Assembly: GCF_011044995.1 (NCBI RefSeq) | Contig: NZ_JAAKZW010000007.1 | Span: 1 to 64,000 of the forward strand | DNA from: Streptomyces mesophilus | Lineage (GTDB): Bacteria > Actinomycetota > Actinomycetes > Streptomycetales > Streptomycetaceae | Direction: 5' to 3' | Length of the DNA: 64,000 bases | In this document: in pieces, positions 46,042 through 54,714 of the stretch | Layout: every line of letters starts with the position of its first letter | How positions within the stretch are numbered: position 1 is the first letter of the stretch | Translations under genes and position numbers: made by a program | The notes under the pieces: model-generated | Database searches by the model: none | The model's input: only the letters and a program-made list of their open reading frames with translations | What the model was told of the DNA's origin: nothing

Positions 46042-46973
46042 CGACAGTTGCTTCCGTGAGCGAGGAGACCGACAGCCCGTACGCGCTGTCGCATCTGGAC
46101 GCGCTCGAGTCCGAGGCGGTGCACATCTTCCGTGAGGTGGCGGGTGAGTTCGAGCGGCCGGTGATCCTGTTCTCCGGCGGCAAGGACTCGATCGTCATGC
46201 TGCATCTGGCGCTGAAGGCCTTCGCGCCGGCCGCGGTGCCGTTCTCGCTGCTCCACGTGGACACGGGGCACAACTTCCCCGAGGTCATCGAGTACCGCGA
46301 CCGCGTGGTGGCCGAGCATGGGCTGCGGCTGCATGTCGCCTCCGTGCAGGAGTACATCGACGCGGGCAAGCTGCGCGAACGCCCCGACGGGACGCGTAAT
46401 CCGCTCCAGACCGTGCCGCTCACGGAGAAGATCCAGGCGGAGAAGTTCGACGCGGTCTTCGGCGGCGGGCGCCGCGACGAGGAGAAGGCGCGCGCGAAGG
46501 AGCGGGTGTTCTCGCTGCGCGACGAGTTCTCGCAGTGGGACCCGCGCCGCCAGCGCCCCGAGCTGTGGAACCTGTACAACGGCCGGCACGCGGCCGGCGA
46601 ACACGTGCGCGTCTTCCCGCTGTCCAACTGGACCGAGCTGGACGTGTGGCAGTACATCGCCCGCGAGGGCATCGAGCTGCCGGAGATCTACTTCGCGCAC
46701 GAGCGTGAGGTGTTCTCCCGCTCCGGCATGTGGCTGACCGCCGGCGAGTGGGGCGGCCCGAGGGACACCGAGCCGGTCGTCACGCGCCTCGTGCGCTACC
46801 GCACCGTCGGCGACATGTCCTGCACCGGCGCCGTCGACTCGGACGCCACCACGCTCGAAGCCGTGATCACCGAGATCGCCGCGTCGAGGCTCACCGAACG
46901 AGGGGCGACCCGCGCCGACGACAAGCTGTCCGAGGCCGCGATGGAAGACCGTAAGCGCGAGGGGTACTTCTAA
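46038..46973 (+). CDS. cysD: Sulfate adenylyltransferase subunit 2
   Basis: This 311-residue ATP sulfurylase subunit has PVILFSGGKDSIVMLHLAL, the PP-loop of the ATP pyrophosphatase family, then HVDTGHNFPEVIEYRD and FGGGRRDEEKARAKERVFS. With CysN it makes APS from sulfate and ATP. GTGA overlap with cysC; one base separates its stop from the cysN ATG. Confidence 0.95.
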   Translation: MTTVASVSEETDSPYALSHLDALESEAVHIFREVAGEFERPVILFSGGKDSIVMLHLALKAFAPAAVPFSLLHVDTGHNFPEVIEYRDRVVAEHGLRLHVASVQEYIDAGKLRERPDGTRNPLQTVPLTEKIQAEKFDAVFGGGRRDEEKARAKERVFSLRDEFSQWDPRRQRPELWNLYNGRHAAGEHVRVFPLSNWTELDVWQYIAREGIELPEIYFAHEREVFSRSGMWLTAGEWGGPRDTEPVVTRLVRYRTVGDMSCTGAVDSDATTLEAVITEIAASRLTERGATRADDKLSEAAMEDRKREGYF

Positions 46974-48335
46974 ATGTCCAGCACTACCGAGCAGTTGACG
47001 GATATCGAAGGTCTCTCGGCCACGACCCTGCTGCGGTTCGCCACGGCGGGGAGCGTCGACGACGGCAAGTCCACCCTCGTGGGGCGCCTCCTGCACGACT
47101 CCAAGTCGATCCTCACCGACCAGCTGGAGGCCGTCGAGCGGGTCTCCGCGAGCCGTGGCCAGGACGCTCCCGACCTGGCGCTGCTCACCGACGGGCTGCG
47201 CGCGGAGCGCGAGCAGGGCATCACCATCGATGTCGCCTACCGCTACTTCGCCACCGCACAGCGCCGTTTCATCCTCGCGGACACTCCCGGGCACGTGCAG
47301 TACACCCGGAACATGGTCACCGGCGCCTCGACCGCCGAGCTGACGGTGATCCTGGTCGACGCCCGCAACGGGGTCGTCGAGCAGACCCGCCGCCATGCCG
47401 CGATCGCCGCGCTCCTTCGTGTGCCGCACGTGGTGCTCGCGGTGAACAAGATGGACCTCGTCGGCTACGAGGAGTCCGTCTTCGCCGCGATCGCCACCGA
47501 GTTCACCACGTACGCAAAGGAGTTGGGCGTTCCGGAGATCACCGCGATCCCGATCTCCGCGCTCGCCGGCGACAACGTGGTGGAGCCGTCCGCGCACATG
47601 GACTGGTACCCGGGCCCCACGTTCCTGGAGCACCTGGAGACCGTCCCGGTCAGCCACGACCTCGCCACCTGCCACGCCCGCTTCCCGGTCCAGGTCGTCA
47701 TCCGGCCGCAGACCGCCGAGCACCCCGACTACCGCGGGTACGCGGGACAGATCGCCGCCGGTACGTTCCGGGTCGGCGAGGAGGTCAAGGTCCTGCCCTC
47801 CGGGCGGAGTTCGAAGATCTCCGGGATCGACCTGCTCGGCAAGAGTGTGGATGTGGCCTGGACGCCGCAGTCGGTGACGCTGCTGCTCGAGGACGACATC
47901 GACATCTCGCGCGGCGACCTGATCGTGCCCGCCCATGACGCCCCGGCCACCAGCCAGGACATCGAGGCCACGGTCTGCCACGTGGCCGACCGGCCGCTGA
48001 CCGTCGGCCAGCGCGTGCTGCTCAAGCACACCACCCGTACGGTCAAGGCGATCGTCAAGGAGATCCCGTCGCGCCTCACGCTCGACGACCTCTCCCAGCA
48101 CCCGGAGCCCGGGCAGCTGGTCGCCAACGACATCGGCCGTGTGAAGGTCCGCACCGCCGAACCTCTCGCTCTCGACTCGTACGCCGATTCGCGGCGCACC
48201 GGGTCCTTCCTCCTGATCGACCCGGCGGACGGGACGACGCTCGCGGCCGGCATGTCCGGCGAGGCGTTCGCACAGCCCGACGAGCCCGGCTCCGAGACCA
48301 AGTCCGCCCCTGACGAAGAGGGTTGGGATTTCTGA
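46974..48335 (+). CDS. cysN: Sulfate adenylyltransferase subunit 1 (GTPase)
   Basis: The 453-residue GTPase activates CysD. GTP-binding motifs are GSVDDGKST (about residue 24), DTPGHVQYTRNM and NKMDLVGYEE, followed by EF-Tu-like beta-barrel domains. It has the normal length and is not fused to CysC, in agreement with the separate cysC gene upstream. A tiny open frame starts on its stop codon (TGATG). Confidence 0.95.
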   Translation: MSSTTEQLTDIEGLSATTLLRFATAGSVDDGKSTLVGRLLHDSKSILTDQLEAVERVSASRGQDAPDLALLTDGLRAEREQGITIDVAYRYFATAQRRFILADTPGHVQYTRNMVTGASTAELTVILVDARNGVVEQTRRHAAIAALLRVPHVVLAVNKMDLVGYEESVFAAIATEFTTYAKELGVPEITAIPISALAGDNVVEPSAHMDWYPGPTFLEHLETVPVSHDLATCHARFPVQVVIRPQTAEHPDYRGYAGQIAAGTFRVGEEVKVLPSGRSSKISGIDLLGKSVDVAWTPQSVTLLLEDDIDISRGDLIVPAHDAPATSQDIEATVCHVADRPLTVGQRVLLKHTTRTVKAIVKEIPSRLTLDDLSQHPEPGQLVANDIGRVKVRTAEPLALDSYADSRRTGSFLLIDPADGTTLAAGMSGEAFAQPDEPGSETKSAPDEEGWDF

Positions 48336-48436
48336 TGGCCATCGACGTGTACGCGACCTTCGCGAAGGAGGGCGGCCGAGTCGGCAGCGGCGCCCTGGGC
48401 TCCGGTACCGGGGGTGTCGCGCGATGTGTGCGCTGA
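48335..48436 (+). CDS. Small open frame after cysN (possible leader peptide)
   Basis: A 33-codon frame starts in the TGATG junction with the cysN stop and reads MAIDVYATFAKEGG to ARCVR, with one cysteine three residues from the end. It precedes the importer genes by 128 bases. I do not recognise it. Its position and its late cysteine suggest a second sulfur-responsive leader peptide, but it could be fortuitous. Confidence 0.3.
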   Translation: MAIDVYATFAKEGGRVGSGALGSGTGGVARCVR

Positions 48437-48564
48437 CCCGCACGAGCGCCCTGCGCGCCGACGCCCTCGCCGTAAGACGACATCGAAGACCTGCCGAACT
48501 CCCGGCCGCGTACCCGCACTTCAGGGGGACGTAAGAACCGGGCCTCCGAGAGGAAACACCTCCC

Positions 48565-49701
48565 GTGCCTGCCATCAGTTCATCCCGTTCCACCCGTAAC
48601 ACCGCACGCCAGCGCCTCGCCGTCGCGGCGATCACGCTGCCGATGCTCGCCCTCACCGCCTGCGGATACGGCTCCAACGCCGAGGACAAGGGCGGCGACA
48701 AGGCCTCCCCCGTCGCCCAGGGGAAGGCGATCGACGGCCTCTCCGAAGTCAAGATCGGCTACTTCGCCAACGTCACCCACGGCACCGCCCTGGTCGGCCT
48801 CGGCGAGAACGGCCTGATCCAGAAGGAGCTGGGCGGCACCAAGGTCAAGTCCCAGGTCTTCAACGCGGGCCCCGCCGAGATCGAGGCGCTGAACTCCGGC
48901 GCCATCGACATCGGGTGGATCGGCCCCTCGCCGGCCATCAACGGCTACACCAAGTCCCAGGGCAAGAGCCTGCGCATCGTCTCGGGCTCCGCGTCCGGCG
49001 GTGTCTCGCTCGTGGTGAACCCGAAGAAGATCAAGTCGCTCGACGACCTCAAGGGCAAGACGATCGCGACCCCGCAGCTGGGCAACACCCAGGACGTCGC
49101 GCTCCTCAACTACCTGGCCGAGAAGGGCCACAAGGTCGACGCGACCAGCGGCAAGGGCGACGTCAACATCGCCCGTACGGACAACAAGGTCACGCCGATC
49201 GCCTTCAAGAGCGGCGACATCGACGGCGCCTGGGTGCCCGAGCCGACCGCGTCCAAGCTGGTCGCCGAAGGCGGCAAGGTGCTGCTCGACGAGAAGGAGC
49301 TGTGGGACGACGGAAAGTTCGTGATCACGAACATCATCGTCCGCCAGGAGTTCCTGGAGAAGCACCCGAAGGTCGTCGAGGCCGTCCTGCGCGGCTCGGT
49401 GAACACCAACGTGTGGATCAGCAAGAACCCGGACGAGGCCAAGAAGGCTATCAACGCGGTGCTCAAGGAGGAGACCGGCAAGCCGTTGCCGGCCGACATC
49501 CTCGACCCGGCGTTCAAGAACGTCGAGTTCCTCGACGACCCGCTGGCCTCGACCCTGCGTGACGAGGCCCAGCACGCGGTGAAGGCCGGACTGCTCAAGG
49601 ACCCGCTGCTCGACGGCATCTACGACCTGCGTCCGCTCAACAAGGTCCTGAGCGCCGCGGGCAAGCCCTCGGTCGACGACGCCGGTCTCGGCGCCAAGTA
49701 A
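48565..49701 (+). CDS. ABC importer solute-binding lipoprotein (sulfonate/taurine/nitrate type)
   Basis: The 378-residue protein has a long basic signal region and lipobox LTACG with Cys33. The mature part matches SsuA/TauA/NMT1-type binding proteins: IGYFANVTHGTALVGL, GAIDIGWIGPSPAINGY, LKGKTIATPQLGNTQDVAL, DGAWVPEP. In a cys operon an alkanesulfonate, taurine or related sulfur source is the likely ligand. GTG 48565 follows GAGAGGAAA. Its stop is followed by three short repeats. Confidence 0.9.
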   Translation: MPAISSSRSTRNTARQRLAVAAITLPMLALTACGYGSNAEDKGGDKASPVAQGKAIDGLSEVKIGYFANVTHGTALVGLGENGLIQKELGGTKVKSQVFNAGPAEIEALNSGAIDIGWIGPSPAINGYTKSQGKSLRIVSGSASGGVSLVVNPKKIKSLDDLKGKTIATPQLGNTQDVALLNYLAEKGHKVDATSGKGDVNIARTDNKVTPIAFKSGDIDGAWVPEPTASKLVAEGGKVLLDEKELWDDGKFVITNIIVRQEFLEKHPKVVEAVLRGSVNTNVWISKNPDEAKKAINAVLKEETGKPLPADILDPAFKNVEFLDDPLASTLRDEAQHAVKAGLLKDPLLDGIYDLRPLNKVLSAAGKPSVDDAGLGAK

Positions 49702-49744
49702 GCCCAGTCCCTGTAGCCCCAGTCCTTGTAAGCCAGTCCCTTTC
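49701..49744. repeat. Three 14-16 bp direct repeats after a stop codon
   Basis: AGCCCAGTCCCTGT, AGCCCCAGTCCTTGTA and AGCCAGTCCCTTTC follow each other from 49701, beginning on the last base of the TAA stop of the binding-protein gene. Confidence 0.8.
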
Positions 49745-49768
49745 ACGAGACCCCAGGAGGTGACGGTC

Positions 49769-50569
49769 ATGGCAGCCACGCTCACCGAGGCCGCAGTGGA
49801 CAAGTCGACGTCTGTTGACGGCTCGTACGCCGCTCGGCTCTCGCACGTCTCCAAGTCCTTCGGCCGGCCGGGCGCCCAGCAGTTGGTGCTCGACGACATC
49901 ACCCTCGATGTCGCGCCGGGCGAGTTCGTCACGCTCCTGGGGGCCTCGGGCTGCGGTAAGTCCACGCTGCTCAACCTGGTCGCGGGCCTCGACAAGCCGA
50001 GCGCCGGCGAGATCGACGTGCCGGGCGGACGTCCGGCCCTGATGTTCCAGGAGCACGCCCTTTTCCCGTGGCTCACCGCGGGCAAGAACATCGAACTCGC
50101 CCTGAAGATGCGCGGTCTCGCCAAGACCGAGCGGCGCGACGAGGCCGAGCGGCTGCTCGAGATCGTTCGCCTCAAGGGCGCCTACGGCAAGCGGGTGCAC
50201 GAGCTGTCCGGCGGTATGCGCCAGCGGGTCGCGCTGGCCCGTGCCATCGCGCAGGACAGCCAACTGCTCCTGATGGACGAGCCGTTCGCCGCGCTCGACG
50301 CCATCACGCGTGATGTGCTGCACGACGAGCTGACCCGCATCTGGCGCGAGACGCAGCTCTCCGTCCTGTTCGTCACGCACAACGTGCGCGAGGCGGTGCG
50401 GCTCGCCGAGCGCGTCGTGCTGCTCTCCTCGCGCCCCGGGCGCATCGCCCGTGAGTGGGAGGTCGGGATCCCGCAGCCGCGCCGGATCGAGGACAGCGCG
50501 GTCGCCGACCTCTCCATCGAGATCACCGAACAACTGCGGGGGGAGATCCGCCGACATGGCCAGCACTGA
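49769..50569 (+). CDS. ABC importer ATPase (sulfonate/nitrate type)
   Basis: This 266-residue ATPase has LLGASGCGKSTLLNLV (Walker A), MFQEHALFPWLT (Q-loop), LSGGMRQRVALARAI (signature) and LLLMDEPFAALDA (Walker B), in the SsuB/TauB/NrtD group. It energises the importer with the adjacent binding protein and permease. I chose ATG 49769, seven bases after AGGAGGTGA; GTG 49760 overlaps that site. Confidence 0.93.
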   Translation: MAATLTEAAVDKSTSVDGSYAARLSHVSKSFGRPGAQQLVLDDITLDVAPGEFVTLLGASGCGKSTLLNLVAGLDKPSAGEIDVPGGRPALMFQEHALFPWLTAGKNIELALKMRGLAKTERRDEAERLLEIVRLKGAYGKRVHELSGGMRQRVALARAIAQDSQLLLMDEPFAALDAITRDVLHDELTRIWRETQLSVLFVTHNVREAVRLAERVVLLSSRPGRIAREWEVGIPQPRRIEDSAVADLSIEITEQLRGEIRRHGQH

Positions 50570-51467
50570 GACCACTTCCGATACGCCGGATACGAAGAGC
50601 GGCAAGGACTCCTCCGACCTCGCCGGTCTGGAGGCGGGCCTCGACGCCCTGGAGACGCAGACCGCCCAGCGCACCGCGTGGGGCCGCAAGTTCCTCTCCA
50701 AGGCACTGCCTCCGCTGGTGGCCATCGGGCTCGTCCTCGCCCTGTGGCAGCTCGCGTACCACTTCAAGGTCAAGGAGCACTATCTGCTCCCGAGCCCCGC
50801 GGACGTGGGCCGCACACTTCAGGAGAAGTGGCTCGAAGGCACCCTGCTCGACTACGTGTGGACCTCGCTGTCGCGTGGTGCGCTCGGCTTCCTGATCTCG
50901 GTCGCGATCGGTACGCCGCTGGGTCTGATCGTGGCCCGCGTCAAGGTCGTACGGGCCGCGATCGGGCCGATCCTGTCCGGTCTGCAGTCGCTGCCGTCGG
51001 TGGCGTGGGTGCCGGCCGCGATCATCTGGTTCGGCCTGAGCGACGCCACCATCTACGCGGTGGTGCTGCTCGGCGCGGTCCCGTCGATCGCCAACGGCCT
51101 GGTGGCCGGTGTCGACCAGGTGCCGCCGCTGTATCTGCGGGCGGGCCGGGTGATCGGCGCGACGGGGCTCAACGGCGTACGCCATGTCCTGCTTCCCGCC
51201 GCGCTGCCCGGCTACATCGCGGGCCTCAAGCAGGGCTGGGCCTTCTCCTGGCGCTCCCTGATGGCGGCCGAACTGATCGTGAACGCCGCCGATCTGGGCG
51301 TCGGGCTCGGCCAGCTCCTCGAACAGGGCCGTGAACTGCAGGACATGTCCTGGGTGCTCAGCGCGATCCTGCTGATCCTGATCGTGGGCATCGGCATCGA
51401 GCTGCTGCTCTTCGCCCCCATCGAGCGCCGCGTCCTGCGCAGCCGCGGCCTGCTGACCAAGAGCTGA
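50556..51467 (+). CDS. ABC importer permease (sulfonate/nitrate type)
   Basis: The 303-residue permease has a cytosolic N-terminal extension of about 45 residues, then six membrane segments. AAEL-IVNAADLGVGLGQLLEQG follows the family EAA-like loop, and the overall pattern (SLPSVAWVPAAIIWFGL) is SsuC/TauC-like. The ATG at 50556 overlaps the ATPase gene by 14 bases and follows GGGGGGAG. Confidence 0.92.
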   Translation: MASTETTSDTPDTKSGKDSSDLAGLEAGLDALETQTAQRTAWGRKFLSKALPPLVAIGLVLALWQLAYHFKVKEHYLLPSPADVGRTLQEKWLEGTLLDYVWTSLSRGALGFLISVAIGTPLGLIVARVKVVRAAIGPILSGLQSLPSVAWVPAAIIWFGLSDATIYAVVLLGAVPSIANGLVAGVDQVPPLYLRAGRVIGATGLNGVRHVLLPAALPGYIAGLKQGWAFSWRSLMAAELIVNAADLGVGLGQLLEQGRELQDMSWVLSAILLILIVGIGIELLLFAPIERRVLRSRGLLTKS

Positions 51468-51473
51468 TCCGCC

Positions 51474-52247
51474 ATGCGCCCGACGGCCATTTCAGGCCCC
51501 ACCCTCCTCGTCATCGCCCACGGCAGCCGCGACCCGCGCCATGCCCGCACCGTGCACGCCCTGGTGCGGCGGGTGCGGGCGCAGCGGCCCGGGCTGCGGG
51601 TGGAGACGGGGTTCCTGGACTTCAACGCCCCTGCTGTTCCCCGGGTGTTGGAGCGCCTGGCCGCCGAGGGCGCACGGGAGGTCGTGGCGCTTCCGCTGCT
51701 GCTCACGCACGCGTTCCACGCGAAGGCGGACATACCCGCCGTGCTGCACGAGGCGGCCGTCAGGCTGCCGGGGCTCCGGGTGCGGCAGGCGCCGGTGCTC
51801 GGCCCGTCGCCGCTGCTGATCAACGCTCTTGAGCGGCGGTTGTACGAAGCCGGGGTGCGCCCCGGTGAACGCGGCTCGACCGGGGTCGTCCTGGCCTCGG
51901 CGGGCTCTTCGGACCCGGAGGCGATCGCAGTGATCGCAGAAATCGCGCGGGAGTGGCGGCGCACCGGTTGGTGTGCCGTGCGGCCTGCGTTCGCCTCCGC
52001 ATCTCTGCCTCGTACACAAGACGCCGTACGGGAACTGCGCGCCGAGGGCGTACGGAACATCGCGGTCGCTCCGTACGTCCTCGCGCCGGGCTTTCTGCCG
52101 GACCGGATCGCGCGGGGTGCGCGGGAAGCGGGCGCGGACGTCCTGGCCGATGTGCTCGGCCCGGCGCCCGAGGTGGCGCGGCTGCTGCTCGCCCGGTACG
52201 ACGAGTGCCGGATGGCCCTGCCCCTTCAGCCGGCGCTCACCGCGTGA
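51474..52247 (+). CDS. Sirohydrochlorin chelatase (CbiX/SirB-like)
   Basis: The 257-residue two-domain protein has LLVIAHGSRDPRHARTV near residue 10 with the metal-handling His, and VVALPLLLTHAFHAKADIPAVL near 60. A second half repeats the fold (VAPYVLAPGFLPDRI). It would insert iron into sirohydrochlorin to make siroheme, the cofactor of the sulfite reductase at 42892, so its place at the operon end is functional. A cobalt-specific role is less likely here. Confidence 0.88.
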   Translation: MRPTAISGPTLLVIAHGSRDPRHARTVHALVRRVRAQRPGLRVETGFLDFNAPAVPRVLERLAAEGAREVVALPLLLTHAFHAKADIPAVLHEAAVRLPGLRVRQAPVLGPSPLLINALERRLYEAGVRPGERGSTGVVLASAGSSDPEAIAVIAEIAREWRRTGWCAVRPAFASASLPRTQDAVRELRAEGVRNIAVAPYVLAPGFLPDRIARGAREAGADVLADVLGPAPEVARLLLARYDECRMALPLQPALTA

Positions 52248-52268
52248 CGGCTCTTGTCCGGAACCTGG

Positions 52269-52297
52269 TTGCCGAGACGCGACGGTTTGCCTAGCGT
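52269..52297 (+). promoter_or_regulatory. Probable leaderless promoter of GNAT gene
   Basis: TTGCCG (52269-52274), 17 bases, TAGCGT (52292-52297), then seven bases to GTG 52305. The spacing predicts transcription starting at or next to the start codon. Confidence 0.6.
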
Positions 52298-52304
52298 CGG
52301 CCAG

Positions 52305-52838
52305 GTGACTCCTGAACTGCGGACCGAACGCCTGGTTCTGACCCCGTATGTCCCGGCGGACGAAGAGGACTTCGTGGGCCTCTTCCAGGACGCGGCGTCC
52401 GGCCAGTGGTTCTGGGACGGGCCCGAACGGCGTCCCGCCGCCGAGGACCGCGCCCTGTTCGGCCGGATCTTCAGCATGATCTACGCCGAGGACCGCTTCC
52501 CCGTGTGGGCGGTGCGCCATGAGGGCCGCTTCATCGGCCACGCGGAGATCAAGCCCTCACCCGAGTCCTGGCTGAACGGCCACGAGATCGTCTACGGCCT
52601 CACGGCGAACAGCTGGGGCCATGGCTTCGGCACCGAACTGGCCGCCGCGCTCACGGCGTACGGCCATGACGCGCTCCACCTCACCGAGGTGCACGCGACC
52701 GTGAACGCGGAGAACGCGCGCTCGCTCAAGGTCCTGAAGAAGATCGGCTTCGTGCACACCAAGGACGTCCGCGAGGACGACGGCAGCACGACCCAGCTGC
52801 TCACGCACCGGACGGGGTCCGATAGCGTCCGCATATGA
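52305..52838 (+). CDS. GNAT family N-acetyltransferase (RimJ/RimL-like)
   Basis: This 177-residue acetyltransferase begins PELRTERLVLTPY, typical of the RimJ/RimL group, and has YGLTANSWGHGFGTELAAAL with the acetyl-CoA loop, then NAENARSLKVLKKIGF. Target unknown. GTG 52305 fits the protein start and a promoter that leaves no leader; upstream GTG 52254 is less likely. Its stop overlaps the next gene (ATGA). Confidence 0.85.
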   Translation: MTPELRTERLVLTPYVPADEEDFVGLFQDAASGQWFWDGPERRPAAEDRALFGRIFSMIYAEDRFPVWAVRHEGRFIGHAEIKPSPESWLNGHEIVYGLTANSWGHGFGTELAAALTAYGHDALHLTEVHATVNAENARSLKVLKKIGFVHTKDVREDDGSTTQLLTHRTGSDSVRI

Positions 52839-53689
52839 TCGATCATTTTTCGCTCGGCGGTGACCTGGACATACGGCGGCTCGGATACGGCACGGCCCAG
52901 CTGGCCGGGCAGCCCGGCTACTGGGGCCCGCGCGGTCCGGCCGCGGATGCGGTGGCGGTACTGCGGCGGGCGGTCGAGCGGGGTGTGACGCTGATCGACA
53001 CGGCGGACAACTACGGTCCGTCGGTCGCCGAGGAGCTGGTCGCCGAGGCCCTCCACCCGTATCCCGCGCACCTGGTGATCGCCACCAAGGGTGGTGTGGT
53101 GCGGACCAGTTCGAGCGCGTGGCACATCGACGGCCGCCCCGCGAGCCTGCGCGCGATGTGCGAGGCGAGTCTGCGGCGGCTGCGGGTCGACCGTATCGAC
53201 CTCTACCAGCTGCACCGGCTCGACCCGCAGGTCCCGCTCGCCGACCAGCTCGGCACGCTGGCGGAGCTGCGGTCCGAGGGCAAGGTGCGCCATGTCGGCC
53301 TGGACACGATCACGGCCGAGGACCTGACGCGGGCGCTCGACCTGGACATCGTCCCGATCGCCTCGGTCCAGAACCTCTACAACCTCCTCGACCGCACCTC
53401 CGACCCGCTCCTGAAGCTGTGCGAGCAGCACGGCATCGCGTTCCTGCCGTGGTTCCCGCTGGGCAACGGGGCGTTGACCGAGGATCCGGTGTGCGCCTCG
53501 GTGGCGCGCGCCCATGACGCGACGCCCGGTCAGATCGCGCTGGCCTGGCTGCTGCACCACTCCCCCGTGCTGTGTCCGACTCCGGGCACGGGCTCGCTCG
53601 CGCACCTGGAGGAGAACCTGGACGCGGGAGCCGTGCGCCTGACCGCCGAGGAGCTGGCGCGGCTGGACGGGCTCACGCCTCAGGGGTGA
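52835..53689 (+). CDS. Aldo/keto reductase
   Basis: The 284-residue NADPH-dependent TIM-barrel oxidoreductase has IDTADNYGPS (catalytic Asp and Tyr), VIATKGG (Lys), DLYQLHRLDPQVPL (His) and PTPGTGSLAHLEENLDA for NADPH. Substrate is a carbonyl compound, unknown. ATG 52835 overlaps the GNAT stop. Its 3' end is duplicated into the intergenic space. Confidence 0.9.
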   Translation: MIDHFSLGGDLDIRRLGYGTAQLAGQPGYWGPRGPAADAVAVLRRAVERGVTLIDTADNYGPSVAEELVAEALHPYPAHLVIATKGGVVRTSSSAWHIDGRPASLRAMCEASLRRLRVDRIDLYQLHRLDPQVPLADQLGTLAELRSEGKVRHVGLDTITAEDLTRALDLDIVPIASVQNLYNLLDRTSDPLLKLCEQHGIAFLPWFPLGNGALTEDPVCASVARAHDATPGQIALAWLLHHSPVLCPTPGTGSLAHLEENLDAGAVRLTAEELARLDGLTPQG

Positions 53690-53726
53690 CTGCCCCTCTC
53701 GCGCCTCAGAGGTGGTTCGCCCCTCT
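53675..53726. repeat. 25-27 bp duplication joining two convergent gene ends
   Basis: Units at 53675-53699 and 53700-53726 share CGCCTCAG(G/A)GGTG and CGCCCCTCT-like ends; a partial third copy starts at 53727. The first holds the aldo/keto reductase stop (53687-53689); the end of the second touches the stop of the convergent DUF4440 gene (53726-53728). Confidence 0.8.
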
Positions 53727-54097
53727 CACGCCTCCGGCGTGAACCGCGTGGCCTGGTGGAACCAGAGCCGCCAGCCCTCGGGGGTGCGGCGCCACAGCGA
53801 GCTGCGGTGGGCGCAGCGTCCGCCGTTGTCCGTGTCGAAGGTGAGCTGGACCAGATCGTCGGCGAGCTGGACGCCGCGCATCCGGGACGCGACGATCGGT
53901 GAGCCCGCGTCGAGGCCGCTCTCCTCCAGGGCCGCGATCATCGACGCACGGTCCCAGAAGCGACCGGAGGCACCGAACTCGGTGAACTCCTCGTGCAGCA
54001 GCTCCCCCACCGCCTTCGCGTCCCGGCGTACCTCCGGGTCGAGCAGCCGCAGTTCGCCTTCGATGGCCGCGGTGACGGCGGGGGTCTGCTCAGCCAT
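53726..54097 (-). CDS. DUF4440 (NTF2-like) domain protein
   Basis: The 123-residue protein has the alpha+beta cone of SnoaL/NTF2-like proteins: LHEEFTEFGASGRFWDRASMI and SSLWRRTPEGWRLWFHQATRF. Members range from isomerases to binding proteins; the function here is unknown. ATG 54097 overlaps the end of the upstream DUF1697 gene by eight bases. Confidence 0.82.
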   Translation of the reverse strand: MAEQTPAVTAAIEGELRLLDPEVRRDAKAVGELLHEEFTEFGASGRFWDRASMIAALEESGLDAGSPIVASRMRGVQLADDLVQLTFDTDNGGRCAHRSSLWRRTPEGWRLWFHQATRFTPEA

Positions 54098-54638
54098 GGG
54101 TCAGCTCCACAAGCTTGGTGACGGTGTTCCAGTTGCGTGTGGTCGCGATCATGCCCTTGGCCATCCGGGGCCGCGACAGGATTTCGGCGAGCTTGGAACG
54201 GCCCAGACCATCGGGTGCGTAGAGGTAGACGCAGCGGTCGCCGAGGCGGAACTCCTCGGGCAGGAAGGCCGGCTGGTCGAGTTCCGTGTACCGGGCGGGA
54301 TCAGGCTGCTCGGAGAGATACGTGATGTGGAGCTGTTTCGGCTCCAGGTCCCCGGCCGGGAAGGGACAGGCCTCGGCGACGTTCCGTAGATACGTGTGAT
54401 CACGGACGAGGCAGTCCACGGGGAAGCCGAAGTGCTGCTCGATGGCGGCCGTGAGGTCGGCCGCGAGGCTCTGCTCGTCCCCCTCGGCGGCACTGAAGAA
54501 CGCATTGCCGCTCTGCAGATGGGTGCGGACCTCTCCGTATCCGAGGCCGGTGAGCAGGGTGCGCAGCTCGGCCATGGGGACCTTGGCGCGGCCGCCGACA
54601 TTGATACCGGGAAGGAGCGCCGCATACGTCTTCGTCAT
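54090..54638 (-). CDS. DUF1697 domain protein
   Basis: The 182-residue protein has the family start TKTYAALLPGINVGGRAKVPM, LRTLLTGLGYGEVRTHLQSGN and, near the C-terminus, KGMIATTRNWNTVTKLVEL. The function of DUF1697 proteins is unknown. I chose ATG 54638, where the family motif starts. It forms a two-gene unit with the DUF4440 gene. Confidence 0.87.
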   Translation of the reverse strand: MTKTYAALLPGINVGGRAKVPMAELRTLLTGLGYGEVRTHLQSGNAFFSAAEGDEQSLAADLTAAIEQHFGFPVDCLVRDHTYLRNVAEACPFPAGDLEPKQLHITYLSEQPDPARYTELDQPAFLPEEFRLGDRCVYLYAPDGLGRSKLAEILSRPRMAKGMIATTRNWNTVTKLVELTHG

Positions 54639-54714
54639 GCGGCAGACGATAGGCCCCCGCACCGACAACACCCGGTGCGGCCACCGGGCGACCCGGCGAC
54701 CGCACACGCGGGGG

